Made by a program: the position numbers and the translations under genes. Shown here in pieces: positions 36,099 to 44,919 of a DNA stretch of 64,000 nt (its first letter is position 1; every line of letters begins with the position of its first letter). Origin of the DNA: Candidatus Gastranaerophilales bacterium (lineage in GTDB: Bacteria > Cyanobacteriota > Vampirovibrionia > Gastranaerophilales > Gastranaerophilaceae); NCBI GenBank assembly GCA_944324305.1, contig CALUVV010000006.1, positions 26,655 through 90,654 of the forward strand, written 5' to 3'. The notes under the pieces were generated by a model. It had not been told where the DNA came from and searched no databases. It saw only the letters and a program-made list of their open reading frames with translations.

Positions 36099-38126
36099 TT
36101 ATTCTCCGTATAAATTAAGATATTCATCACTTCTGATATATTTAGCGAGCCATTGCCTGTCGTCTTGATTGGTGCAGCCGTTAGACATAAGCCACTCATA
36201 TTTTTCATAATCTGAATTAAAGAAAGGTCTGTTCATCTGCTGTTCACGAGGTGTTAATTTTTTAGGCTTTGGCTGTTTGATTTCCTTAAATTCTTCAATT
36301 TCAATAATCGGTTCCGGCTCAGTTTCTAAAACTTCTGTATTTTCAGCAGGAAAATATTTTTTGTATTCCTTAACAGCTTTGTTTTTCAGCCGTTTTTGTT
36401 TTTGAATTTTCTGTTTAAAATCTTCCATATCAGTTACAGATCCGAGATGATTTGCCATAGGGTGAGTTTTGGTAACCTGTCTTGCTGCGCATAAAAACTC
36501 GCCTTTTAGTGAATAAACATACACTTTTGACAAATCAAAAAGGCTGTATCTTACATATACAGGTTCTCTTAAACCAAACAAACTTTCGTTATAATAATTT
36601 GTACCTAAAAATCTTATACCGTTTCTGTGAATGAATTTTGTTTCTGTTTTCATCATCAAATCGTTTAAAATATTTTTGTCTATATTCTGTTTTTGAACAG
36701 TATTTAATATTTCCTGAATGGTTTTTGAACGGTCGTTAGGACAAGGCTTTGAGTTATGGTATTCAATCCAGCAGTCAATAAGTTTTATAACTTCCTGAAC
36801 AGTTGGAATTCTGTTATTTGTCATTCTTTTGTGAAATTCTTTGTGTAATTTCTCGCCCCTCATAAGTCTAGCAGGCTTGTCTTGAATAGATGTTCCTGTA
36901 TAAGAAATCATCATTTTTTCAAATTCTTCCTGAAATTCTCTAAAAAATCGCTCAATTACTTTTGCTTTGGCATTTCTTACTTTTGCAAAAACTGATTTTA
37001 TCCCTAGATTTGCATAAACTCCGTTAAAGCCTGCCTCATCAAAATTACAGGATTGAAAATATTTTGCTCTGAATGCTCTGCCGTTATCCTGGTAAACAAT
37101 TTTAGGAATTCTGCCGAGGTTTAAAACAGCATTTCTTAAAGCACTTGCGATACATTGAGTATTTTCTGACATCATAATTTCATAACCTACAAGTGCGGTT
37201 GATTTCCAGTCAAGAAATCCGACAAGTGTTGCTCTTTGAGGTTTTCCGGTAAATGGATTTATTACTTGAAAATTAAGAGTGTGGCCGTCTGCAATCAAAA
37301 CTTCGCCAGCTTCAAGAAGCGAGGCATCTCTTTCAATATATGGTTCAACTTTATCATTAAAGGCTTTTTCGCCCTCACGATGTAAAACCCATTTATCATA
37401 ATTCAATCTTCTGTATTTATATGCATATCTTCTAAAAGTCATTTCACAGGGGATATTTTCATAACCCTGTTTTTCTAAAATATATCTTGTCAGACTGATT
37501 GCTTTTCCAATATTAAACTTATTTTCATGAAGCAGAAATTTTAAAAATACATTTTTCATTTCAGGTGTTAAATTTGTTTTATACTCTGAAATTCTTGAAT
37601 TTTTGTATTTAGGAATCAGAGCCGCAGCCGTTCCGTTTTCTTCATAACTTCTTATATATCTATATAATGTGGATTTAGATATTTTCCCCAGAGTTTGAAA
37701 AATCTTTTTTAAGTATTCCCCGGAATTATACAATTCCAAAAACTCTTTATCCGCCTGTTTTTTAGTTTTAAACTTTGTCCTGAAATCATATAATGCGTGG
37801 ATAAGGTCAACTTTTGCGTGAGCTTCAAGTTTGTGTTTTTCCATAGCAAAAGTTGTTGTTCCGTTATTTAAAGGAACGAGCTGAGTGGATTTTATACTTT
37901 CATCAACAAGCTGTGATTGAATTTCAGGTTCTAAACTTGAAACAAGAATTTCATAAGTAAAACCGCCTTTAACTTTGACTTTCCTTGAAATATATTTACT
38001 CTCTGATTTATTTATTTCAATTCTGATTGAACGATTGCTTTTTAATCCTTTAAGTTCTGCTACTTTATCAATGCTAATATATTTATTAAAAGGCAAATCT
38101 TGTATTATATTCTTATCTACCGCCAT
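36099..38126 (-). CDS. Mu/Tn7-like DDE transposase, copy 2, intact, 675 aa
   Basis: The N-terminal MuA-type DNA-binding domain has KVAELKGLKSNRSIRIEI, followed by a second helical domain and the integrase core with the DDE triad in VLIADGHTLNF, IVYQDNGRAF and VIERFFREFQ. A beta-barrel-like Mu C-terminal domain and a basic tail follow; the tail ends KLTPREQQMNRPFF to DEYLNLYGE. I choose the ATG at 38126 (GAGG seven bases before) over one eight codons upstream. Its ATPase partner gene is deleted (see 35916-36079); copy 1's intact ATPase at 23161-23943 could serve in trans. It lies just inside the candidate right transposon end. Confidence 0.85.
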   Translation of the reverse strand: MAVDKNIIQDLPFNKYISIDKVAELKGLKSNRSIRIEINKSESKYISRKVKVKGGFTYEILVSSLEPEIQSQLVDESIKSTQLVPLNNGTTTFAMEKHKLEAHAKVDLIHALYDFRTKFKTKKQADKEFLELYNSGEYLKKIFQTLGKISKSTLYRYIRSYEENGTAAALIPKYKNSRISEYKTNLTPEMKNVFLKFLLHENKFNIGKAISLTRYILEKQGYENIPCEMTFRRYAYKYRRLNYDKWVLHREGEKAFNDKVEPYIERDASLLEAGEVLIADGHTLNFQVINPFTGKPQRATLVGFLDWKSTALVGYEIMMSENTQCIASALRNAVLNLGRIPKIVYQDNGRAFRAKYFQSCNFDEAGFNGVYANLGIKSVFAKVRNAKAKVIERFFREFQEEFEKMMISYTGTSIQDKPARLMRGEKLHKEFHKRMTNNRIPTVQEVIKLIDCWIEYHNSKPCPNDRSKTIQEILNTVQKQNIDKNILNDLMMKTETKFIHRNGIRFLGTNYYNESLFGLREPVYVRYSLFDLSKVYVYSLKGEFLCAARQVTKTHPMANHLGSVTDMEDFKQKIQKQKRLKNKAVKEYKKYFPAENTEVLETEPEPIIEIEEFKEIKQPKPKKLTPREQQMNRPFFNSDYEKYEWLMSNGCTNQDDRQWLAKYIRSDEYLNLYGE

Positions 38127-38314
38127 TTTTGACCTCTTATTCAGTTCCATTATTTTTATTATGGCGCGTATGCAGAAAGATTTAAGCCTTTTGCTAACTT
38201 GTGCTAATTAAAGTTTTTTGTGATACTATAATTTTGATGTTAAAAGAAGAAATGAAAAAAATAATTGATGAATAAAAAGAAAAATGCTGTTCTTTGAATA
38301 TTTATATTTCAGAG

Positions 38315-38812
38315 ATGAAGAATTGCGATAAAATTGTAAATAATTCAAGAATATCTGTTGATAAAAATAATTTAAAAGAACTTTTTATCATTTGTGATGA
38401 AATTGACGGCGAGCCATATATTGTTAAATGCCCGGTTGTAGAGAATGGTAAATTTACTTATATAGTAAATATCAAGGATAGAAAAAATGTAAGTCATACA
38501 AATTCTTTGAAATTTATCAACCCAGAAAAATATAAGGTTAAAAAGAATATAATTGACTGCGATTCTAATATTTCAAGCAGCTATGAAATAGCTCTTTTTA
38601 GGTTATTGCAGAGAGAAAAATATTTTATTCTTCAAAAGGTCAAAGATACTAATGATTTAGAAATCTATAATTTAGTAATGAGTGCTTTGCAGGAATCTAT
38701 AAATTTTGGTTTAGAATTCGCAGCAAGATATTTAAACATTGACTACATTTTTAGATTGGAAGATGATACAAAAAAAATTTTAAATAAAAAAAATTCCGAC
38801 TTAAAAAAATAA
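38315..38812 (+). CDS. Hypothetical protein inside transposon end, 165 aa
   Basis: I recognise no family. The protein is polar, with alternating beta-like segments first (GEPYIVKCPVVENGKF) and a helical, lysine-rich second half. A TTG start seven codons upstream (38294) is possible; no ribosome site is clear at either. It lies between the intact transposase, which is on the opposite strand, and the repeat cluster at 38838-39175, so it is element-encoded. Confidence 0.45.
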   Translation: MKNCDKIVNNSRISVDKNNLKELFIICDEIDGEPYIVKCPVVENGKFTYIVNIKDRKNVSHTNSLKFINPEKYKVKKNIIDCDSNISSSYEIALFRLLQREKYFILQKVKDTNDLEIYNLVMSALQESINFGLEFAARYLNIDYIFRLEDDTKKILNKKNSDLKK

Positions 38813-38837
38813 ATTTCCAACTTAGAAATAAAAAAAT

Positions 38838-39175
38838 AACGTTGCCCGAAATTCTCAAACTGGTTGTTATTTCTCAAACTGGGTGTTATGCCTTTTATAA
38901 TAAGGATTTCAGGACATGGAATTTTGAATTCTCAAACTGGTAAAAAAAGTCCGTTTTGGTCCGGTTTGAGAATTTATTATTCACGATTTTTCCGAGTTCA
39001 AAATTCAATAAAATCAAGCCTTTTGAGAAAAATTCTCAAACTGGTTGTTTTCTCAAACTAAACGTAAAAATACAGATAGTTTAAGGACTTTATACATAAA
39101 TTTCAATTCATAAAATTACCGACCTTTTTTGAAAATGGACTTGCCGAAAAAAATCAAACTGGACGTTTAAATACA
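38838..39175 (-). repeat. Right transposon end: cluster of transposase-binding-like repeats
   Basis: At least seven copies of a CTCAAACTGG-type motif occur at about 38852, 38872, 38930, 38960 (inverted), 39031, 39049 and 39154. The innermost (38838-38872) is the inverted partner of 30690-30724. The outermost ends with a TGTA tip at 39175 and shares TTGATTTTTTTCGGCAA with the end at 5100. Several closely spaced binding sites on one side are typical of Tn7-like right ends. The tip lies 16 bases from the tRNA-Asp terminator. Confidence 0.6.
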
Positions 39176-39190
39176 AGAAAGTTTTCATTA

Positions 39191-39216
39191 AAAAAAGAGG
39201 GCTTAAAACCCTCTTA
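39191..39216 (-). terminator. Terminator of tRNA-Asp
   Basis: Read on the minus strand, AGAGGG, a TTTTAAG loop, CCCTCT and a T run follow directly after the tRNA. It separates the tRNA from the transposon end. Confidence 0.85.
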
Positions 39217-39219
39217 AAA

Positions 39220-39297
39220 TGGCGGGAACGACGAGGCTCGAACTCGCGACCTCATGCGTGACAGGCATGCGCTCTAACCAAACTGAGCTACGCTCCC
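39220..39297 (-). tRNA. tRNA-Asp (GTC)
   Basis: The minus strand folds as a full cloverleaf: acceptor GGGAGCG pairing with CGTTCCC (one G-U), D-arm with AGCTCAGTTTGGTTAGAGC, anticodon loop CTGTCAC with anticodon GTC, T-arm with GTTCGAG, discriminator G and an encoded CCA. tRNA genes are common insertion sites; here the island's right end lies just past its terminator. Confidence 0.96.
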
Positions 39298-39392
39298 ATG
39301 TCTTTAGTTCTTTGACAAGTTTTATTATAATATGCTGAAAAAATTTTTGCAATACTTTCGCAAAAAAAATTTTTTTAGTTTTTATTTCCAAT

Positions 39393-40073
39393 ATGATAAA
39401 TAATATTCAAACACAAAGTACATTTACCGGGAAATCAGCCTTTAAAAAAAATATTAAACAAGTAAAGAAAGTATTTTTTTCTGAATTTGCAGACGTTAAA
39501 AAGCCTGCATCTTACAGCAGTCTGCCTATGCAGAGACGGCTTGAGATGGCTGATGATATTAAAGAAGCTAATATGCTTCTCGCAGTAATTCGAGAATTAC
39601 AGAAAACTGCATATGAAGAAGGGGGAAATTTTGAAATTTTCAGAAGATTAATAGGAATGCTGAAAACTTTTAAAATCGGAAATTGTGCGGAATTAGCAGA
39701 AACAGGAAAAACTATATGCAAGATGAACAAAATGAACAATTGCGATATTTTTACACTGCATGCAAAATCTGCTGATGGCAGCATCAGAGTGCTTGATCAT
39801 ACTATAATTGCGTTTAAAGTTCCAAAATCTAAAAACAACACAATAACGAAAAGAAATGCAGTAATATTTGAACCTTCTCCAGATACACAGATTCTGGATT
39901 TTTATATGAATGGTTTCAGCGGAAATGTCAGACAGGCAAGAAAAATATACGCCGCATTTGGATTGAAACCTGATGAAAAACTTCTTTTTAAAACTGAAAA
40001 TACTTATGAACCGGATATTAACACTATTGAAAAACTAAGAAAAGAATTTCCGAATTTGATTTTTAATAAATAA
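39393..40073 (+). CDS. Hypothetical protein with FTGK motif and Cys/His pattern, 226 aa
   Basis: The N-terminus has QSTFTGKSAF, the shared short motif. The body contains KIGNCAELAETG near residue 97, LDHTIIAF near residue 133 and VIFEPSPDTQILDF near residue 150. The order NC.E, then DH, then an acidic residue is that of papain-like or YopT-type cysteine proteases and transglutaminase-like folds, but I cannot confirm the fold. No ribosome site is obvious. It ends at a terminator shared with the convergent GH57 gene. Confidence 0.5.
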   Translation: MINNIQTQSTFTGKSAFKKNIKQVKKVFFSEFADVKKPASYSSLPMQRRLEMADDIKEANMLLAVIRELQKTAYEEGGNFEIFRRLIGMLKTFKIGNCAELAETGKTICKMNKMNNCDIFTLHAKSADGSIRVLDHTIIAFKVPKSKNNTITKRNAVIFEPSPDTQILDFYMNGFSGNVRQARKIYAAFGLKPDEKLLFKTENTYEPDINTIEKLRKEFPNLIFNK

Positions 40074-40103
40074 AAAAGACCGGATTTTAACCGGCCTTTT
40101 TTT
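40074..40103. terminator. Bidirectional terminator between convergent genes
   Basis: An A run, a GACCGG/CCGGCC stem (one mismatch) around ATTTTAA, and a T7 run. It serves both the 226-aa gene and the leftward GH57 gene. Confidence 0.75.
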
Positions 40104-40121
40104 AAGTTTTTTTATCAATTA

Positions 40122-41840
40122 TTATTGATAAAGCGGAGCTAACTTTGCTGATTGTTGAGGGATTACACCTTCTTCGATGGATTGATATACTCTGTAATCA
40201 ATTACAGGGAAACAATTATCAATACTTTCGATTTCCTGCAGTACATTGTTGTCTATATTACCGCTTTCAATCATATCAGCAATTTTTTCAAACCTGTCGA
40301 CATGCTCTCTAAATCTATCTGTTGCATAGTCTTTAGCCTGCCAGGTTGTGATTAAGAACGGCCAATCCGAACTTTGCAGTAACAGATTTTCTCTTGCCAG
40401 CTGGTTTAATGCCCTATGTAACAATTTATCTTCCGGTATTTCAGGATATTTATCAGCAATAGCATTAATACGTTTTTCGCAGGCATGGATAATAGGCCAC
40501 ATCCATTCTGTTAAATGGTTATTCCATACATAGAAATGACCACCCTGTCCCCATGAGCTTTCGGGAATTTGAATAGCTTCTTTTGGAGGATGAGAATGAA
40601 TGTATTCTCCTGCAGTCATTCTTTCTACTTCAGGAAGATATGTTGCAAATTTTTTAATTACCTGTTTAATGAATTCAACACCTTCAAACCACCAGTGTCC
40701 GAACAATTCTGTATCAAATGATACCATTACAAGTCCTTCTTTACCGCAGGCCTTTTTGTAGTCATTAAGCATGTGGTAAATCAGAGTTGTATAGTGATCG
40801 GAATTTTCATTAACTTTATTTAAAGCCAGCACAGGGTCGTAAAGCATTTTATCGCCCAAATCGGTAGTCGGAGATGTTATTCTCCAATAGTGCATACCGG
40901 ATTTATCATCTTTTTTATGGAACTCTCTAAATACTCCGTCACCCGGGTAACCGTCAGCTGCAGACCAAACCTGATAACCTGCTCTGTCGTTTCTTCCCAT
41001 AACAGCAACTTGAGCATCCGGCAGCCAGTACGCTGCATATGTATCATATCCTGTAGCGGGTCGTTCGGGCAGCGGAATATATTCGATATTTCCGTAAACA
41101 CCGATTACACGTCTGTTTCCTATAGAATTACCGCCTTCGATTACATGAGATTCCGTAAAGAAATATTCAATGTCATTATTTTGAAGAGTAACTTCAATAG
41201 CCGGTCTCCAGTGTTTTTTACCGTCTTTGCCGACATACTCGTATCCTTGTCTGTAAGCACATTCAGGAAGCCAGCAGCCGCAAGCTTTTTTACCGAATAA
41301 TCTTTTTGTAGTATCAGAACCTACTTTAAATTGAGCATTAAGGTTACTGTCTGTAGCTAATAACGGAGAAAAACCGTGAGTAGCTCCTGAAGTTGTAATT
41401 TCAATGCATCCTAAATCCTGAAATTTTTTGAATTGTCCGATAAGGTCCATTCCGTATTTGTTAACAAAAGAATCTTTAATGTTAGAAAACCAGTCAAAAT
41501 AATATTTAGCAAGATATTTTAAATGTTGCGAATGAGCAACTTTCGGATCGGGATATCTTTCTAAATCCTTAGAAACTTGAGCAATTCTTGAATCAAGATA
41601 TTTAACAAACCCATGTTTTAAATGTTCGTCGTTAAGCTGTTCTGCAAGAATTGGAGTAATTCCGACTGTAAGTTTTGCTTTAATCCCTTCATCATAAAGT
41701 TCGGAGATAGCATTCAATAAAGGAATGTAAGTTTCTGCCATACATTCATAAAGATTTTCTTCCCCGAAAGGCCACATACCGGCTTTTCTGTAATAAGGAA
41801 GGTGGCTGTGTAACATAAATACGAATTGTCCTACTGACAT
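40122..41840 (-). CDS. GH57 1,4-alpha-glucan branching enzyme, 572 aa
   Basis: A glycoside hydrolase family 57 enzyme that makes alpha-1,6 branches in glycogen. The N-terminal HSHLPYY motif, the nucleophile Glu in CWLPECAY (about residue 193) and the acid Asp in VSFDTELFGHWW (about residue 376) are all present, with the helical DUF1957-type C-terminus containing WPFLITTWQAKDYA. I start at the ATG at 41840, six bases after GGAGG, not at the ATG four codons upstream. It is a single-gene unit. Confidence 0.9.
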   Translation of the reverse strand: MSVGQFVFMLHSHLPYYRKAGMWPFGEENLYECMAETYIPLLNAISELYDEGIKAKLTVGITPILAEQLNDEHLKHGFVKYLDSRIAQVSKDLERYPDPKVAHSQHLKYLAKYYFDWFSNIKDSFVNKYGMDLIGQFKKFQDLGCIEITTSGATHGFSPLLATDSNLNAQFKVGSDTTKRLFGKKACGCWLPECAYRQGYEYVGKDGKKHWRPAIEVTLQNNDIEYFFTESHVIEGGNSIGNRRVIGVYGNIEYIPLPERPATGYDTYAAYWLPDAQVAVMGRNDRAGYQVWSAADGYPGDGVFREFHKKDDKSGMHYWRITSPTTDLGDKMLYDPVLALNKVNENSDHYTTLIYHMLNDYKKACGKEGLVMVSFDTELFGHWWFEGVEFIKQVIKKFATYLPEVERMTAGEYIHSHPPKEAIQIPESSWGQGGHFYVWNNHLTEWMWPIIHACEKRINAIADKYPEIPEDKLLHRALNQLARENLLLQSSDWPFLITTWQAKDYATDRFREHVDRFEKIADMIESGNIDNNVLQEIESIDNCFPVIDYRVYQSIEEGVIPQQSAKLAPLYQ

Positions 41841-42011
41841 TTGTGCCTCCATATCTCATTTAAACGAATTATTATATAACTATAATTCTTACTTATATAT
41901 TATTTATACCACAAATGGATAAAAAATATAATCCTAAAGAACTAATTCTCTTGTATACTGTTACAAATTTTAACAGTGAAAATAATCTGTCTGCTATGAA
42001 ATAATAACAGC

Positions 42012-42130
42012 TTGAAAAAGCAATAATTTTTTGATATAATTATTTATGTTAACTAAACTATAAAGGAGCTACTATATGGAAGAGATTATTAATCGCGTAT
42101 TTTGCGGGGGGGGGGCAGCCTAAAAGCTCC
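42012..42130 (+). promoter_or_regulatory. G-tract leader cassette 1 (promoter, RBS, ATG, G10, GCTCC)
   Basis: The promoter is TTGAAA (42012-42017), 17 bases, TATAAT (42035-42040). AAAGGAGCT at 42062-42070 precedes an ATG at 42076. The short frame MEEIINRVFC enters ten Gs (42106-42115) and stops at TAA 42121-42123. The pilin frame is -1 to this ATG. The end of the tract, GGGGC, can pair with GCTCC at 42126-42130 (9-base loop); the same GCTCC can also pair with the ribosome site. Confidence 0.75.
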
Positions 42131-43604
42131 TAAATCAAGTGTTTCAGGCTATACACTTGCAGAAATTATCGTAGTAATGTTGATTATTGCAGTTATTGTT
42201 TCTGTGACAATCGGTATAACCAAAGCTAAATTTGATAATATAATATCGTATACATATTATAATGCCTATTCAACATTACGTTCCATCTCAACAGAAATGC
42301 TTGCGGACTGGAATCCTAAAGATCCCGAATATAAACAGGCTTTAAATGAAGAGAGCTATATTGTCAAGGTAAAAAACTTAAAAATAAATTTGTTTAATAC
42401 TCTTGAGCAAATTTTCGGTTATCCTGCTTACGCAGCTATTTCGTCCGGCTCGAATGAGGGTATAGACAAACCTTTATGTTTGACGCCTAACGGAACTGTA
42501 GCACCTTCTAAATGTCCAAACGGCAAATGGATTTGTCCCGGACAAAGCTGCCTTGGTAAACCGGGCGGCGGCAGCATATGTAATAAGAGTTGCGGCAGCG
42601 GTTTTACGTTAGACATAACAAGCTGCAGTTGTAAATGTACTCTTAGCTGCGGCAGCGGGTATAAGTTGAACAGTTCCAGCTGTATTTGTGAGAAATTACC
42701 TTGTACTAATAAACCTTCCGTAATTCCCTGCGGCCAGAGCTGGGATGAAGGCAGCTGCAGTTTAACAGGCACTGTCAAAACCTGTCCTTCGGGTCAGCAT
42801 TTAAACAGTTCTTGCAATTGTGTCACCGACTGTCCAGCTGATTTATCCCCCTGCAATATATGTAATAGCGAAAGCGGCATCGTTTCACAAAATCCTGCCA
42901 TTAATCGCACTTGCAGTGATGAGACCTATGAATGGAGCGAGGACCAATGTAAATGTATTCCTTCTCCCCGCACTTTGCCCCGCAAAGGGATGAATTTCTG
43001 CAAACTGTTTGAACGTTATGCCAATATCATGAGCGGCAGCAGTGTATGCAGCGGCAGTGTAATCAGTAATGGTACAACCGACTTTTCCGGCAAATCTCCG
43101 GATATCACTTTGCGTAACGGCTTGCGTCTATATAATATGCATAGCGATGCAGGAGCAATATCTGACTTAGCTAATAATACTCAGGGCGGTGTCTATGACG
43201 GTGTGCCTAATACTAATTCCTACGGTTACACGGTTTATGTAGATATCGACGGCGCCAAAGGAGATTCTCAACTATGGAGTGATGTCTATCCGTTCTACAT
43301 AACCTTATCGGGTAAAATCATTCCTGCCTACGATACATCTAATTTAAATCAAAGCGGGGGTGACAGCACCCGTCATCTTCAGGTAAGTGCGGAGAATGAA
43401 AATTATGCCGGCGGAAGACGCAGTACTAAATGGCTAGCAAAGAGCGTAAGTTTTAAAGAAGGTGCCTGTATCGCAGGTTACGTAGGCGATGCAACTCCTT
43501 ATTGCAAAAACGGCACATCCTTTACTAAGGCCGGTGAATGTAGTGAAAATTACAATTCTTTCTGCCGCGTAAAGCAGATACAGCCCGTTAAATTTTTCTT
43601 CTAG
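42076..43604 (+). CDS. Type IV prepilin-like protein, cysteine-rich, read after a -1 shift at G10
   Basis: The continuous body runs from the G tract to 43604 (about 500 aa). It begins with the class III signal segment GYTLAEIIVVMLIIAVIVS: a Glu at +5 and one hydrophobic helix. The middle (about residues 140-290) has over 25 cysteines in EGF-like spacing (for example NKSCGSGF, CTLSCGSGYK, CICEKLPC), and the C-terminus has the YTVYVDIDGAKGDS segment common in these pilins. The central region is richer in G and C than its neighbours. The only ribosome site is before the ATG at 42076, which is out of frame unless the ribosome or polymerase slips or the tract changes length. Confidence 0.7.
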
Positions 43605-43644
43605 CTCAAAGCTCTATAGTATCACAATAAATGAGTTAGAATTC

Positions 43645-43675
43645 GGCGTCAAGTTTTCCTTGGCGCCTTTCCCTT
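43645..43675 (+). terminator. Intrinsic terminator after prepilin 1
   Basis: A nine-pair stem, GGCGTCAAG with CTTGGCGCC (one T-G), with a TTTTC loop and a T-rich tail. Confidence 0.75.
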
Positions 43676-43807
43676 TTCTAATATTATACATTTATTTACA
43701 TATAGCTTGCAATTTAAAAATTTTTTATTTAATATTAATGTTGCTCACATCCTCAAATGTGTCCGAAGTCATTAATCGGACGTAAGAGTAAAAGAAAGGC
43801 AAATAAA

Positions 43808-44077
43808 ATGGCAAATATTAAATCTGCTAAAAAAAGAGTATTAATAGCTGAAAGAAACAGAGTTAGAAATGTTGCTTTCAAAACTTCAATAAAAACAGCT
43901 GTTAAGAAAGTGTTGGAACTGGCTAAAGCTGATGATAAAGAAGCTTTAAATGCTGCAATGTCAAAAGCATATCAATTATGCGACAAAGCAGTTTCAAAAG
44001 GTATTTTGCACAAAAATACCGCTGCCAGAAAAAAATCAAGATTAACTATTGCTGTAAATAAATTACAGGCAAAATAG
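43808..44077 (+). CDS. rpsT: 30S ribosomal protein S20
   Basis: The 89-aa product MANIKSAKKRVLIAERNR has the basic helical-bundle sequence of S20, which binds 16S rRNA at the 30S bottom. I start at the ATG at 43808 (AAAGG upstream); an open frame extends further 5' to 43757 but lacks family similarity. Just upstream, GTCCGA/TCGGAC at about 43760-43781 can form a hairpin that may be part of a leader. Confidence 0.96.
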   Translation: MANIKSAKKRVLIAERNRVRNVAFKTSIKTAVKKVLELAKADDKEALNAAMSKAYQLCDKAVSKGILHKNTAARKKSRLTIAVNKLQAK

Positions 44078-44100
44078 TTTACTTGTTTTGAAATTTGAGA

Positions 44101-44133
44101 AAAAGCCGCAAATTGTCACGCGGCTTTTTCTTT
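44101..44133 (+). terminator. Terminator of rpsT
   Basis: AAAAGCCGC, a 10-base loop, GCGGCTTTT and further Ts. Confidence 0.9.
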
Positions 44134-44195
44134 TTATGTTAATAAATATTCATATATTTGTTGCTTACCTTCTTAAAAAGTGGTAAAATATAAAT

Positions 44196-44825
44196 ATGGT
44201 TCTTGCGGCTCTTTTACTGTTTGTAATTGTATTGTTGTTTTCGTTTATAATTTTTCTTTTCTGCAAAAGGTTAATTTATAAGCTTAACAGGCGTGTGCTT
44301 GCGAGAAATCTTGCGTTGATAAAAAACGGTAAATATCTTGCTGATTATAAAAATTTATCGGAAAATGAAATCAGAGAAAAACTTATCACTCCGTTTTTTA
44401 TGGTCCTCGGTTATAACACATATGATATGCGTGAATTTGTGAGAACTCAAAGGCGGGCATCGGTTGAACCTGATTATATTACTAAAAAATGGGATAACAG
44501 CAGATTATGCAAACGCTCGTTGTATATTAAGTATGAAAAATTTTCCGATGATGCCGTTAATTTGAATAACAAAGTCTACAATGACAATAAAATGCAGGGT
44601 GCTAATGTGGATGAGCTGCTTAATCCTTTGTATTTTAAAGGTGAATATTATGTTTTGACAAACGGTTATTTATATTTATTCTTCAGCAAAAAATATATTA
44701 CGGGAAGTAAAAATTTTGAATTCTGTTTTAATGTAAAAAATTACAGTAAAGCGGATATTGCCCGTCTTGCTTATTTTACAAAACAATATATGTTTTTGCA
44801 GATTTCCGATGTCTATCGTTCATAA
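44196..44825 (+). CDS. Membrane-anchored protein with HsdR-N-like domain, 209 aa
   Basis: A long N-terminal membrane helix (LAALLLFVIVLLFSFIIFLF) with basic residues after it places the rest in the cytoplasm. The soluble part has ENEIREKLITPFFMVLGY then RRASVEPDYI, which resembles the N-terminal nuclease-type domain of type I restriction R subunits (E..vR..li.PfL..LGY, then PDY). The expected E-x-K step is not clear (SLYIKYEKF is a candidate), so nuclease activity is doubtful. It is a single gene without a defence context. Function unknown. Confidence 0.5.
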   Translation: MVLAALLLFVIVLLFSFIIFLFCKRLIYKLNRRVLARNLALIKNGKYLADYKNLSENEIREKLITPFFMVLGYNTYDMREFVRTQRRASVEPDYITKKWDNSRLCKRSLYIKYEKFSDDAVNLNNKVYNDNKMQGANVDELLNPLYFKGEYYVLTNGYLYLFFSKKYITGSKNFEFCFNVKNYSKADIARLAYFTKQYMFLQISDVYRS

Positions 44826-44919
44826 ATTTGTGATTAATATTATGTAAAGATATTGGTAATTAATTATTTATAGAGTATAATTATCTCATTACAGTATACT
44901 TTTAGTAAGAAAGATAATT

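Noticed and set aside
38838..39175. Repeated CTCAAACTGG units as a CRISPR array
   Set aside because: The spacing is irregular (about 18 to 100 bases), units occur in both orientations and no cas genes are near. They fit transposase-binding sites better.
41960..41978. CTGTTA/TAACAG inverted repeat before the GH57 gene
   Set aside because: Only six base pairs in AT-rich DNA; too weak to call an operator or terminator.
42106..42115. G tracts as intramolecular G-quadruplexes
   Set aside because: Each locus has one run of 10 or 11 Gs, without the four separate runs with loops that a stable intramolecular quadruplex usually needs. Pairing with GCUCC explains the flanks better.
43757..43807. Upstream extension of rpsT
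   Set aside because: S20 proteins begin at MANIKSAKKR; the extra codons contain a possible hairpin and no ribosome site.
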